Shown in pieces: positions 27,129-35,620 of a DNA stretch of 64,000 bases. The notes beneath the pieces are model-generated. The model saw only the letters and a list, made by a program, of their open reading frames with translations. It made no database searches and was not told the DNA's origin. Source of the DNA: Bosea sp. F3-2 (lineage in GTDB: Bacteria > Pseudomonadota > Alphaproteobacteria > Rhizobiales > Beijerinckiaceae). The stretch is taken from positions 1,240,001 to 1,304,000 of the forward strand of contig NZ_CP042331.1 of assembly GCF_008253865.1 (NCBI RefSeq). Direction: 5' to 3'. The number at the start of each line of letters is the position of its first letter. The stretch's first letter is position 1. The translations under genes and the position numbers were made by a program.

Positions 27129-27912
27129 GGAGGGTCAGCACCACGCTCGACCGACTCAGGATTAGGGCCGCCCCACCTACGGCTTTCGATCCCACCGTGA
27201 CCGAAAGCCCCGGAAAGACGATGTGCGGGAACATCACTTCGGGCCCCCTTCCGCAGGTCGACATTAGCCCCCCGCGCTCAGTCGCGTGTCCGGAACCTGA
27301 CTGTCTTCCAAGGGCACGCTCGTTTCGAGGGGCCTGATCGTGTTCGCATCCGCGAGGACCTGCTGAAGGAACCGCGCATCTTCATCGATGTCGGTGGGCG
27401 CGCCAGCGTGCCGGACATGCCGTGCATCGACCAAGTCGACTACCTGACCAACACCTCCATCCTCCGGCTCGACACCGTCCCGAAGCATTTGGTCGTCGTG
27501 GGCGGAAGCTATATCGGCCCGCTATCAATCAATTCGCCTCGAAGGGAAGCAGCCCCCTACGCCGCTGCCAGCTCGTGGACTTATGTACCGCCGGCCCCTC
27601 CCCGTCTCCCCGCGTCTCTTTGATTGGAGGTGCGAGCCAGCGATAAGCTCACCGGTCGCTAGTGAGAGATTCCGGAGCTGGCCCATTCCCGACGTCTGTG
27701 ACGTCCGCTACTGGGCAGTTCAATTTGTCGATGGGTAAAGCGGCCGGAGTTGCCCATTGTAGAAATTGGCAATCTCCGCTTGCGAGCCCTGTTCACAACT
27801 GGACCGGTACCGTCAGGGGATCGGATCGTATTCGAATAGCCGACCTCCCGCACTGCTCGAGTTAATGTTACACCGCCCGTCACGGTGCGGTTTAAGGTCG
27901 GAGCAAGGGCGG
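27129..27912. other. Gene-free stretch with a decayed oxidoreductase fragment
   Basis: 784 bp between the convergent ends of gguB and the SDR gene. Base composition is visibly less GC-rich than the neighbours. It contains a degraded flavin disulfide oxidoreductase piece (27285-27521) and otherwise no frame I can assign. A leftward open frame near 27659-27883 has no recognisable homology and no ribosome site. This looks like a scar of deletion or insertion between modules. Confidence 0.6.
27285..27521 (+). pseudogene. Fragment of a mercuric reductase-like FAD/NAD(P) disulfide oxidoreductase
   Basis: One continuous frame, without a start, of about 79 codons reads VRNLTVFQGHARFEGPDRV, then a segment with RIFIDVGGRASVPDMPCIDQ and VDYLTNTSILRLD, and finally PKHLVVVGGSYIG before losing homology. 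This is the middle part of class I pyridine nucleotide-disulfide oxidoreductases: the junction of the FAD domain and the start of the NAD-binding GGxYIG fold. Both ends of the expected roughly 450-residue protein, including the redox CxxxxC, are missing, so it cannot be functional. Confidence 0.7.
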
Positions 27913-28689
27913 CTAGGCCAGCATGCGTGTGTCGCCGCAGACCGAGATTTCCTGCCCGGAGATCGTCTTGCCGAAAGGCGAAGCCAGGAAGACGATCTGG
28001 CGCGCGATGTCGGCCGGATCGACGAAGCGCTTGATCGAGACGGCTCCGAACAGGCGTGCCGTCATCTCCTCATGCGAGATGTTGAAGCTGCGCGCCTTGT
28101 TGGCGATCACGCTCTGGATGCGCGCCCCTTCGACCAGGCCGGGACAGATCGCGTTGGCGCGGATGCCGAACTCGCCGAGCTCGGCCGAGAGCGCCTTGGT
28201 GAAGCCGATGACGCCCCATTTTGCAGCGCCATAGGGCGAGCGCAGCGGGAAACCGTGCTTGCCCGCCTGGCTCGAAAGATTGACGATCGAGGCATTGCCC
28301 GACTGCTTGAGATGCGCGACCGCCAGCCGCGTGCAGTTGAACTGGCCGGTCAGGTCGATGGCGAGGCACGAATCCCAGTCCTCCGGCGCGATCTCGTCGA
28401 CGCGGCCTGTCGGCCCGGCGATACCGGCATTGTTGACGAGGCAATCCAGCCCACCGAGCGCGGCGAGCGCTTTGTCGAACAGCCGTGCGACGGCCTTGCG
28501 GTCGGAGACGTCGCAGATTGAGCGGGTGATCGCCGGATCGCTCTCGGCAAGCGCTGCGAGCGCAGCCTCGTCGACGTCGCAGACGTGCACCTTCGCGCCC
28601 TCCGCAGCAAAGGCGCGCGCCGTCGCGAGCCCGATTCCGTTGGCGCCGGCCGTCACCAGCACGCGCAAGCCGTCGATCTTCAAATCCAT
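27913..28689 (-). CDS. SDR family NAD(P)-dependent oxidoreductase
   Basis: A 258-residue classical short-chain dehydrogenase. Cofactor motif TAGANGIGLATARAFAAEG near residue 13 (with Ala in place of the usual Gly before the A), NNAG at about 90, catalytic Ser in IVNLSSQAG, and YGAAKWGV with the Tyr-Lys pair. An acidic residue after strand 2 (VCDVDEAAL) favours NAD. The gene lies 33 bp downstream of the GntR gene in the same direction and both diverge from the branched-chain-type importer operon, so it probably oxidises the same compound family. Substrate unknown. Confidence 0.92.
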   Translation of the reverse strand: MDLKIDGLRVLVTAGANGIGLATARAFAAEGAKVHVCDVDEAALAALAESDPAITRSICDVSDRKAVARLFDKALAALGGLDCLVNNAGIAGPTGRVDEIAPEDWDSCLAIDLTGQFNCTRLAVAHLKQSGNASIVNLSSQAGKHGFPLRSPYGAAKWGVIGFTKALSAELGEFGIRANAICPGLVEGARIQSVIANKARSFNISHEEMTARLFGAVSIKRFVDPADIARQIVFLASPFGKTISGQEISVCGDTRMLA

Positions 28690-28722
28690 TGCCTCAAGCC
28701 TTTCCTGATCTGGCGCAGATGG

Positions 28723-29487
28723 TCATTCCGGCAGCCGCGCCGTGCGCTCGATGTGATCGGCGGCCGCCCGGATATCCTCCTCCAGCGCGGCGCGCGCCGC
28801 GGCGGGGTCATGCCGGCGCAACGCCGCGATGAGGGCCGCATGCGCGAGGACGGCGCTGCCGCCGTCGAGCCGGCGCGGTTCGTGGCGCATGTCGAGATTG
28901 AGGATCGGTCCGGCCTTGAGCCAGAGACGCCCGATCATTTCGATCAGCGACGGCATGCCCGCCGCCTCGTAGAGCGCGAAATGCAGATGGCGATTGGCCG
29001 CGACGGCCCCGGCGCTGTCCGGCGGATCGGCTTTCGCCGCGTCGCGGAAGGCGGCTTCGTGCCGTTCGATCGAATCGATCTGCGTTGGCGTGATGATCCT
29101 GGCGGCCTCCTCGGCGGCGAAGCCCTCGACGACGAGGCGAATGCGCGTCAGCTCGCGGAATTGCGCCAGGGTGAGGATGGGCACACGCACGGCCCGGCCC
29201 GGCAGCACTTCGAGCGCCTTGTCGGCGGCGAGCCGACTGACGGCTTCACGCACCGGCATCATCGAGACGCCGAGCGCCTCAGCCGCACGCCGCAGCGAAA
29301 GTTTCTCCCCTGGGGCGAGCCGTCCGGCGATGAGCAACTCGCGCAGCTCGCCGGTCACACGCTCGCCGAGTGTCTCATGCGTGAGCGAGCCGACCTCGTC
29401 CAGAGCAGACGGATCCGGTGCCCGCCGCGCGGCGGGTTGATCTGACCCGCCTTCATGGTTGGCGGGGGGCTGGACTCGGGTGATCAT
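28723..29487 (-). CDS. GntR family regulator, FCD subgroup
   Basis: A 254-residue regulator. A 45-residue polar N-terminal extension precedes the winged helix (VTGELRELLIAGRLAPGEKLSLRRAAEALGVSMMPVREAVSRLAADKAL), followed by an FCD domain with RLVVEGFAAEEAA, ANRHLHFALYEAAGMP and AHAALIAALRR. I use the ATG at 29485-29487; an upstream in-frame GTG at 29509-29511 falls inside a palindrome that looks like the operator. Divergent from the Liv-type operon and directly upstream of the SDR gene, it likely controls both directions. Confidence 0.9.
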   Translation of the reverse strand: MITRVQPPANHEGGSDQPAARRAPDPSALDEVGSLTHETLGERVTGELRELLIAGRLAPGEKLSLRRAAEALGVSMMPVREAVSRLAADKALEVLPGRAVRVPILTLAQFRELTRIRLVVEGFAAEEAARIITPTQIDSIERHEAAFRDAAKADPPDSAGAVAANRHLHFALYEAAGMPSLIEMIGRLWLKAGPILNLDMRHEPRRLDGGSAVLAHAALIAALRRHDPAAARAALEEDIRAAADHIERTARLPE

Positions 29488-29501
29488 GTCTGCCAACTTA
29501 A

Positions 29502-29513
29502 CTGTGATCACAG
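29502..29513. promoter_or_regulatory. Candidate GntR operator in the divergent promoter region
   Basis: Perfect 12 bp palindrome CTGTGATCACAG, 15 bp upstream of the GntR start and 76 bp upstream of the binding-protein gene. A related half site, GATCACGAC, follows directly, and TGATCA recurs at 29481-29486. Position between divergent genes suggests the GntR protein represses itself and the importer operon. Confidence 0.45.
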
Positions 29514-29588
29514 ATCACGACAAGCGGTTCAGAGAGACCGCGACGAGACTGAAAGAGCGCCGAGGCGCGACCGTTCTGGGAGGAACGC

Positions 29589-30845
29589 ATGACTGGGATC
29601 ACCAAAGGTATTTCGCGCCGTCAGGCGCTCGCGGGAACAGGTGCTGCCGTTGCAAGCGGGCTCATCGCAAGCCCGTCCGTCATTCTCGCCCAGACACCGG
29701 ATACGATCCGCTTCGGCCATCTGACCCCGCGCACCGGCTTCCTCGGCCCGCTCGGCGAGTATGGCGTGATGGCCGTCGATCTGGCGGTCGAGGAAATCAA
29801 TGCGTCCGGCGGCGTCAACGGGCGCAAGCTCGAAGCGCTGAAGGAAGATTCGGTCAATCCCCAGACCGCTTCCACCAAGGCCGAGCGCATGTTTGAGCGC
29901 GACCAGGTTGCCTGTATTCTCGGCGAGATTTCCTCGGCCTCCTGCCTGACGATCTCTCAGGTCGCGGCGCGCAACAAGAAGCTCTTCGTCAATACAGGCG
30001 GCAACTCCGACGCGCTGCGCGGCGAGAGCTGCAACCGCTACATGTTCCATGTCGAGCACCAGAACTCGATGTATGTGAAGAGCTGCGGGCGGTCGCTGAT
30101 GCAGCAGGGCCTGGTCAAGGGCAAGAAATGGTTCTCGCTGACGGCCGACTATGCCTTCGGCCATGACCTGCTCAAGGTCGCCAAGCGCTTCATGGAAGGC
30201 AATGGCGGCCAGTTCGCCGCCGACAAGCTGGTGCCGACCGACGCGACCGACTTCTCGGCGCTGCTGCTGGAGATCAGGGCGGCCAAGCCGGACATCGTGA
30301 TCTCCAACCTCGCCGGCAACCAGATCACCAATTTCCTCAAGCAGTATTCGGAGTTCGGCTTGTCCTTCCCGGTCGCGGGCTTCGGCTTCGACACGGCGCT
30401 CGCCTGGGCTGCGGGCAAGGACAATTTCGGCGGCATCTGGCCGGTCGTCTGGCACCACCTGATCGACACGCCGGACTCGAAGAAGTTCGTCGCGGCCTTC
30501 ACCAAGAAATACGGCAAGCCGCCGGAGAACCAAGCCTGGGGCGACTATACCGCGGTCAAGATCATGGCGCAGTCGATGAACGAGCTGAAGAGCACGGACA
30601 CCGCCAAGATCCTCGAATATTGGGAAAAGGGCGCCAAATTCGACGTGATGAAGCCGCGCCAGGGCTATTTCCGCGCCTCGGACCACCAGCTCATCAGCGA
30701 GATGTACACGATCACCGCGCTGCCGGCGGCGCAGGTGAAGAACCAATGGGATCTCTTCTCCTCCTCGCCGCCGGTGCCCGGCCCGAACGAGGACATGGAG
30801 GTCATCGCCACGCAGGGCGACGAGGCCGTCTGCAAGATGAGCTGA
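29589..30845 (+). CDS. Branched-chain amino acid-type ABC importer substrate-binding protein
   Basis: A 418-residue receptor of the LivJ/AmiC class (Peripla_BP_6). The N terminus ISRRQALAGTGAAVASGLIASP is a twin-arginine signal, with the mature protein beginning near QTPDTIRFGHLTPRTGFLGPLGEYG. It later has AVKIMAQSMNELKSTDTAKILEYWEKG. GGGAGGA lies six bases before the ATG. The family binds not only branched amino acids but also amides, urea and short carboxylic acids; the downstream hydroxyacid dehydrogenase and beta-keto acid enzyme argue for a non-standard ligand. Confidence 0.92.
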   Translation: MTGITKGISRRQALAGTGAAVASGLIASPSVILAQTPDTIRFGHLTPRTGFLGPLGEYGVMAVDLAVEEINASGGVNGRKLEALKEDSVNPQTASTKAERMFERDQVACILGEISSASCLTISQVAARNKKLFVNTGGNSDALRGESCNRYMFHVEHQNSMYVKSCGRSLMQQGLVKGKKWFSLTADYAFGHDLLKVAKRFMEGNGGQFAADKLVPTDATDFSALLLEIRAAKPDIVISNLAGNQITNFLKQYSEFGLSFPVAGFGFDTALAWAAGKDNFGGIWPVVWHHLIDTPDSKKFVAAFTKKYGKPPENQAWGDYTAVKIMAQSMNELKSTDTAKILEYWEKGAKFDVMKPRQGYFRASDHQLISEMYTITALPAAQVKNQWDLFSSSPPVPGPNEDMEVIATQGDEAVCKMS

Positions 30846-30853
30846 AGCACTCA

Positions 30854-30961
30854 CGTCATTCTCGGGCGAAGCGAAGCGCAGACCCGAGAATCTCATGACC
30901 GGAAGGCGCCGGCTGGCGCCTCCTTCTGCCTGAGATGCTCGGGGCAAGCCCGAGCATGACG
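30854..30961. repeat. Intergenic palindromic repeat, type A
   Basis: CGTCATTCTCGGGCGAAGCG at the left and a near-complementary CTCGGGGCAAGCCCGAGCATGACG at the right frame a 108 bp structure between the receptor and LivH genes, with inner hairpins (AAGGCGCCGGCTGGCGCCT). Such GTCATTCTCGGG elements recur in many Hyphomicrobiales genomes. In RNA it would fold strongly, perhaps stabilising the receptor message. Confidence 0.6.
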
Positions 30962-31032
30962 AGCCCTTCGCCCGAGAATAACGGCGCGCCCCGTTCCGCA
31001 ACCCTGTCGCGCAATCCCGCAAAGGCCATCCC

Positions 31033-31908
31033 TTGCTCACGCTTTTCATCCAGCAGGTGCTGAACGGGCTGCTCGACGGGGTCTATTACCTCCTGATCGC
31101 GCTCGGCCTGTCGCTGATCTTCTCGCTCGGCGGCATCGTCAACCTGGCGCATGGCGCCTTCTATGCGATCGGCGCCTATCTCACGATCGTGCTGGCGCCG
31201 CATGTCGGTTTCGGCGGGGCGATCATCGCCTCCCCCGTGCTCGTCGCGCTGATCGGCATCGTCATCGAACGCGGTCTGTTCCGGCATTTCTACCGGCGCG
31301 ACCCGATCCTGTCTCTGCTCCTGACCTTCGGGCTCGCCATGGTCGCCGAGCAGTCCCTGCGCATGATCTTCGGCGCGCCGCCGCTCTCCTTCTCGATTCC
31401 GCCGGCGCTGCGCGGGCAGCTCTTCATCGGCGACTTCATCTATTCGCGCTATCGGGCCCTGCTGATCGTCATCGCCGCCGCCTGCGTGCTCGGTCTCTGG
31501 TTCCTGCTGCAGCGGACCGCCTTCGGCCGGGTGGTGCGGGCCGGCGTGCAGAACCCGGACATGGTCGGCGCGCTCGGCATCTCGCTGCAGCCCTACATGA
31601 TGGCGGTGGCGGGGATCGGCATTGGTTTGGCCGGTCTGGCCGGCGTGCTGCTCGCACCGATCTACTCGATCCACCCGGCGATGGGGCAGGAGATCATCAC
31701 GCCGGCCTTCGTCGTCGTCGTGATCGGCGGCCTCGGCTCCTTCTGGGGTGTGGTCGTCGCGGCGCTGATGGTCGGCCTGGTCAAGGGCATCACCATCGGG
31801 CTCGGCTACACCCAATGGTCGACGGCGGTGATCTACATGATGATGCTGCTCGTCCTGCTCTTCCGTCCGCGCGGCCTGTTCGGCGAGCGCATCCAGCGCT
31901 TCGAGTGA
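31033..31908 (+). CDS. Branched-chain-type ABC importer permease, LivH-like
   Basis: A 291-residue LivH-type permease with about eight hydrophobic segments. Typical marks are LLDGVYYLLIALGLSLIFSLGGIVNLAHGAFYAIGAY near the N terminus, TAFGRVVRAGVQNPDMVGALGI in the cytoplasmic loop, and PAFVVVVIGGLGSFWGVVVAALMVGLVKG at the end. The start is a TTG at 31033 with AAAGG upstream; no ATG in this frame gives a full-length protein. The gap to the next gene is only seven bases. Confidence 0.92.
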   Translation: MLTLFIQQVLNGLLDGVYYLLIALGLSLIFSLGGIVNLAHGAFYAIGAYLTIVLAPHVGFGGAIIASPVLVALIGIVIERGLFRHFYRRDPILSLLLTFGLAMVAEQSLRMIFGAPPLSFSIPPALRGQLFIGDFIYSRYRALLIVIAAACVLGLWFLLQRTAFGRVVRAGVQNPDMVGALGISLQPYMMAVAGIGIGLAGLAGVLLAPIYSIHPAMGQEIITPAFVVVVIGGLGSFWGVVVAALMVGLVKGITIGLGYTQWSTAVIYMMMLLVLLFRPRGLFGERIQRFE

Positions 31909-31915
31909 GGTCGCG

Positions 31916-34441
31916 ATGAGCCCTTCCAGCCGCGATTACCTACCGCTCGCCATCGCAGCGGTCGCCCTGCTCGCTCTGCCGTCGCTGATGCATCTGATCG
32001 GCCTCGGCACGACTTCGGCCACCGAGGTCGTCGTCTTCGCCATCGCCTGCATGGCGCTCAACATCCTCGTCGGCACCACCGGCCTCGTCTCCTTCGGCCA
32101 TGGCACCTGGTTCGGCATCGCGGCCTATGCCGCCGGGCTGATGCAGCGCAACTGGTTCCCCGGCCAGTTCGTGCTGCCGATCCTGCTTGCGGTTGCGCTC
32201 GTCGCGGTGATCGCCTTCGCCTTCGGCGCGCTGATCCTGCGCCGGCGTGGCGTCTATTTCTCGCTGCTGACGCTGGCTCTGGCGGCCATGACCTATTCGG
32301 TCGCCTTCCGCTGGACCTCGGTGACGGGTGGCGAGGACGGCCTCGGCGGGATCAAGCGCCCGCTCTTCCTCGGCATGGATTTCGAGACCGCCCTGCCCTT
32401 CTATGCGCTGGTAGCGGTGATCGGCTTCGGCGTCGTCTATGCGCTCTGGCGCTTCCAGCGCTCGCCGGTCGGCACCGTGCTCGTGGCGATCCGCGAGAAC
32501 GAGCAGCGCGCTCGCTTTCTCGGCTATGCCACGACCCGCTACAAGCTCGTCGCCTTCACCGTCTCGGCCGCGCTGACGGGGCTCGCGGGCACGCTGCTGC
32601 TATTCAACAACCGGATGACCTCAGCCGACCCGATTTCCGTCGCCTTTTCCGGCGAATTGCTGGCGATGGTGGTGATCGGCGGCATGCGCTCCTTCCTGGG
32701 GCCGGCGCTGGGAGCACTCTTCTTCGTCGTCTTCCGCGACTATCTCTCGAGCGCGACCGAGAACTGGCTGTTCTGGTTCGGCCTGCTCTTCGTCGCCTTC
32801 ATCGTCTTCTCGCCGGAGGGGCTGGTCGGCGTCGGCCAGCGCCTGCTTAAGCCTTTCCGCAAGCAACCGGCGGAGGATGCGGCGATGTCCGCCCGCAAGG
32901 CCGGTGCGGTCGAGCTGCCGGACTTCATGAAGCCGAACGATGCTGGCGACGGCACGATCCTGACCGCGAGCGGCCTCGCCAAGAGCTTCGGCGGCATCAA
33001 GGCGGTCGAGGATGTGAGCTTCGCCATGCGCGACCGCCGGCTGCATGCGCTAATCGGCCCCAACGGCGCCGGCAAGACCACGGCCTTCAACCTGATCTCC
33101 GGCCTGTTCACGCCCGATCGTGGCGCGGTGCGGCTGCGCGAACACGATGTCGCAGGCCTGAGCCCCGACGCGATCACGCGTGCCGGCATCGGCCGCGCCT
33201 TCCAGATCACCAACCTCTTCCCCGCTCTCTCCGTGGCTGAGAACGTGCGCCTCGCAGTGCAGGCGCGAGCGCCGGAGCGCTTCGGCTTCTGGCGCACGGC
33301 GGTGGGGCTGGAGCAGGTCAATGACGAGACGCGCCAGGTCATCGCGACGATGGGGCTGTCGGGCATCGAACGCGCCGAGGCCGGCTCTCTCAGCTATGGC
33401 GGCCAGCGCCTGCTCGACATGTCGCTGGCGCTGGCGACCAGCCCGCGCGTGCTGCTGCTCGACGAGCCGCTCGCCGGCCTCGCCGCGGCCGAGCGCGAGC
33501 GCGTCGGCAACCTGATCAAGTCGATCTCGACCGACCTGCCGGTGCTGCTCGTCGAGCACGACATCGACCGCGTCTTCGCCATCGCCGACCATGTCACGGT
33601 GATGAACGAGGGCAGCGTGCTGGTCGACGGCACGGTCGAGGATGCGCGCTCTTCGGCCAGGGTGCAGGAGATCTACATCGGCTCGGGCGCGCATGCGCTG
33701 GCGGCCAAGCCGCGAGAGAGCGCGGCGGGCGATGGCGTGCTGCTCGGCCTGAAGGACGTCGATACCTTCTATGGCAAGAGCCATATCCTGCGCGACGTCT
33801 CGTTCGATGTGCACGACAACGAGATCGTGGCGCTGCTCGGCCGCAACGGTGCCGGCAAGTCAACGCTGCTGAAGTCCATCACCGGCATCGCGCCGCCTGC
33901 GGAAGGCAGCATTCGCCTCGCCGGCGCGGAGATCGCCCGGCAGGCGCCGGCCGCCATCGCCCGGGCCGGCGTCGCCTATGTGCCGCAGGGGCGCGGCCTC
34001 TTCGCCGGCATGAGCGTCAAGGACAATATGGAGCTCGGTCGGCTGCGGCGACTCACCGGCAACGGCACGCATTGGGAGGACGAGAAGATCTTCTCGTTCT
34101 TCCCGCGCATCCGCGAGCGCTGGAACTCGCCGGCCGACTATCTCTCCGGCGGCGAACAGCAGATGGTGGCGGTCGCCCGCGCGCTCTCCGGCGATACGCG
34201 CGTGCTGCTGCTGGACGAGCCTTTCGAGGGCTTGGCTCCTGCCGTGGTCGAGGAACTCTTCGAGGCCTTCGACAAGCTGCGCCGGGAGATCGCGATCGTG
34301 ATCGTCGACCATCACCTCGATCTTGCGCTGGCCCTCTCCGACCGCACGGTGGTGCTTGAGCGTGGTCAGGTCACCCATATCGGCCCGTCGCGGGCGCTCA
34401 GTCAGGACCTCGCCCTGCGCCGGCAGGTGCTGTGGCTATGA
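31916..34441 (+). CDS. Fused ABC importer protein: LivM permease + LivG ATPase + LivF ATPase
   Basis: An 841-residue protein joining three usually separate subunits. Residues 1-310 are a LivM permease (NILVGTTGLVSFGHGTWFGIAAYAAG; RGVYFSLLTLALAAMTYSVAF; ENEQRARFLGY). A linker of about 35 residues follows. Residues 345-585 are a LivG ATPase: Walker A GPNGAGKTT, signature LSYGGQRLLDM, Walker B VLLLDEPLAGL, switch VEHDID. Residues 605-841 are a LivF ATPase: GRNGAGKST, LSGGEQQMVAVARAL, VLLLDEPFEGLAP, VDHHLD. All catalytic motifs look intact and no stop or frameshift breaks the frame, so with LivH only two chains make the whole membrane complex. Confidence 0.94.
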   Translation: MSPSSRDYLPLAIAAVALLALPSLMHLIGLGTTSATEVVVFAIACMALNILVGTTGLVSFGHGTWFGIAAYAAGLMQRNWFPGQFVLPILLAVALVAVIAFAFGALILRRRGVYFSLLTLALAAMTYSVAFRWTSVTGGEDGLGGIKRPLFLGMDFETALPFYALVAVIGFGVVYALWRFQRSPVGTVLVAIRENEQRARFLGYATTRYKLVAFTVSAALTGLAGTLLLFNNRMTSADPISVAFSGELLAMVVIGGMRSFLGPALGALFFVVFRDYLSSATENWLFWFGLLFVAFIVFSPEGLVGVGQRLLKPFRKQPAEDAAMSARKAGAVELPDFMKPNDAGDGTILTASGLAKSFGGIKAVEDVSFAMRDRRLHALIGPNGAGKTTAFNLISGLFTPDRGAVRLREHDVAGLSPDAITRAGIGRAFQITNLFPALSVAENVRLAVQARAPERFGFWRTAVGLEQVNDETRQVIATMGLSGIERAEAGSLSYGGQRLLDMSLALATSPRVLLLDEPLAGLAAAERERVGNLIKSISTDLPVLLVEHDIDRVFAIADHVTVMNEGSVLVDGTVEDARSSARVQEIYIGSGAHALAAKPRESAAGDGVLLGLKDVDTFYGKSHILRDVSFDVHDNEIVALLGRNGAGKSTLLKSITGIAPPAEGSIRLAGAEIARQAPAAIARAGVAYVPQGRGLFAGMSVKDNMELGRLRRLTGNGTHWEDEKIFSFFPRIRERWNSPADYLSGGEQQMVAVARALSGDTRVLLLDEPFEGLAPAVVEELFEAFDKLRREIAIVIVDHHLDLALALSDRTVVLERGQVTHIGPSRALSQDLALRRQVLWL

Positions 34442-34461
34442 CAGTGACAATGGTCTCCCTC

Positions 34462-34615
34462 CGCCGTCATTCCGGGGCTTCGCGCAGCGAAGAGCCCGGA
34501 ACCCATAACCGCCGCCACTTCCGGACGAATCGCTGCCTTTGCCGCGCCTTGCCCACGACCACCTGCGGTTATGGGTTCCGGGCTCACGCCTGCGGCGTGC
34601 CCCGGAATGACGGCG
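34462..34615. repeat. Large intergenic inverted repeat, type B
   Basis: A 154 bp element in the gap between the fused importer gene and the dehydrogenase gene. The left arm CGCCGTCATTCCGGGGCTTC and the right arm ending GTGCCCCGGAATGACGGCG are complementary, as are inner segments CCCGGAACCCATAACCGC and GCGGTTATGGGTTCCGGG. It creates spurious open frames on both strands. Elements of this GTCATTCCGGGGC type are common intergenic repeats in Bosea-like genomes (general knowledge, not checked here). Confidence 0.75.
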
Positions 34616-34649
34616 TTGTTTCCGCCCGTCTGAACCTGGATGTTCTCGC

Positions 34650-35591
34650 ATGACCAAGATCGCCATCGTCGGTTCTGGCCTGATCGGCCGCGCCTGGGCG
34701 ACCGTCTTCGCCAGTCACGGTTTCGAGGTCGCCCTGCATGATGTCGTGGCGGGCGCTGCCGCGGCGGCGCGGGCCCATATTGCCACCAATCTCGGTGAGT
34801 TGGCCGAGCACCGGCTCGTCAATGATCCGAAAGGAGCTCTCGCCCGCATCCGGGTCGCGTCGAGCCTTGCCGATGCCTTGTCGGGCGCCGGCTTCGTCCA
34901 GGAGAACGGGCCGGAGACCGTCGAGGCCAAGCGTGCGCTCTTCGCCGAGATGGACGATCTCGCCGCTCCCGATACGATCCTCTCCTCCTCGACGTCGTTC
35001 ATCATGGCCTCGGTCTTCAGCGAAGGCCTGAAGGGCCGCACCCGCTGCCTCGTCGGCCACCCGGTGAACCCGCCGCATCTGGTCCCGATCGTCGAGATCG
35101 CTCCGGCGCCTTGGACCGATCCGGCTGTCGTCGAGCGCGCCAAGGCGATCTACGAGCAGGCGGGACAGGTGCCGATCACGCTGCGCAAAGAGAAGGCCGG
35201 CTTCGTGCTCAACCGCCTGCAGGCCGTGCTGCTTGCGGAAGCCTTCCGCCTCGTCGGTGAAGGCGTCGCCAGCGCGGAGGATGTCGACAAGACGATCCGC
35301 GACGGGCTCGGGCTGCGCTGGTCCTTCATGGGGCCGTTCGAGACGATCGAGCTCAATGCGCCCGGCGGCATTCCCGATTATTGTTCGCGCTACGCCGCCT
35401 CGCTCGACCAGATGGTCAAGTCGTCGGAGGGGCTCGGCAATCCGTTCGAGGCCGCCACCGTCGCCGAAGTGATGCGCGAATGGCGCGGCACGCAGTCAGC
35501 CGAACGCGTCAAGCGCCTGAGCGACTGGCGTGATAGCCGGCTCGCCGCCTTGCGGGCCCATAAGCGCGCCGCCGCGCGCAAGCCCGATTGA
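34650..35591 (+). CDS. 3-hydroxyacyl-CoA dehydrogenase family 3-hydroxyacid dehydrogenase, lambda-crystallin/L-gulonate 3-dehydrogenase-like
   Basis: A 313-residue NAD-dependent dehydrogenase. N-terminal Rossmann fold with VGSGLIGRAWATVFASHG, then QENGPETVEAK, the catalytic His in VGHPVNPPHLVPIVEI with the paired Glu, and the C-terminal 3HCDH domain with GLGLRWSFMGPFETIELNAPGG. The PVNPPH and GPFETIELN patterns place it with lambda-crystallin/L-gulonate dehydrogenase proteins that act on free 3-hydroxy acids rather than CoA esters. The next gene encodes a beta-keto acid cleavage enzyme, which would use its product. L-carnitine dehydrogenase is a related alternative. Confidence 0.88.
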   Translation: MTKIAIVGSGLIGRAWATVFASHGFEVALHDVVAGAAAAARAHIATNLGELAEHRLVNDPKGALARIRVASSLADALSGAGFVQENGPETVEAKRALFAEMDDLAAPDTILSSSTSFIMASVFSEGLKGRTRCLVGHPVNPPHLVPIVEIAPAPWTDPAVVERAKAIYEQAGQVPITLRKEKAGFVLNRLQAVLLAEAFRLVGEGVASAEDVDKTIRDGLGLRWSFMGPFETIELNAPGGIPDYCSRYAASLDQMVKSSEGLGNPFEAATVAEVMREWRGTQSAERVKRLSDWRDSRLAALRAHKRAAARKPD

Positions 35592-35620
35592 GACCCGCGC
35601 GAGACAGGAGGAGCCGAACC

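Noticed and set aside
27659..27883. Leftward 74-codon frame downstream of the oxidoreductase fragment
   Set aside because: It has a GTG-type start without Shine-Dalgarno, no recognisable family, and lies in decayed DNA.
30854..30961. Riboswitch in the gap before LivH
   Set aside because: The symmetry and GTCATTCTCGGG ends fit a dispersed intergenic palindrome better than any conserved aptamer I know.
34432..34666. Small open frames on both strands in the gap before 34650
   Set aside because: They arise from the 154 bp inverted repeat; identical spurious peptides (RREPGTHNR type) are typical of this repeat family.
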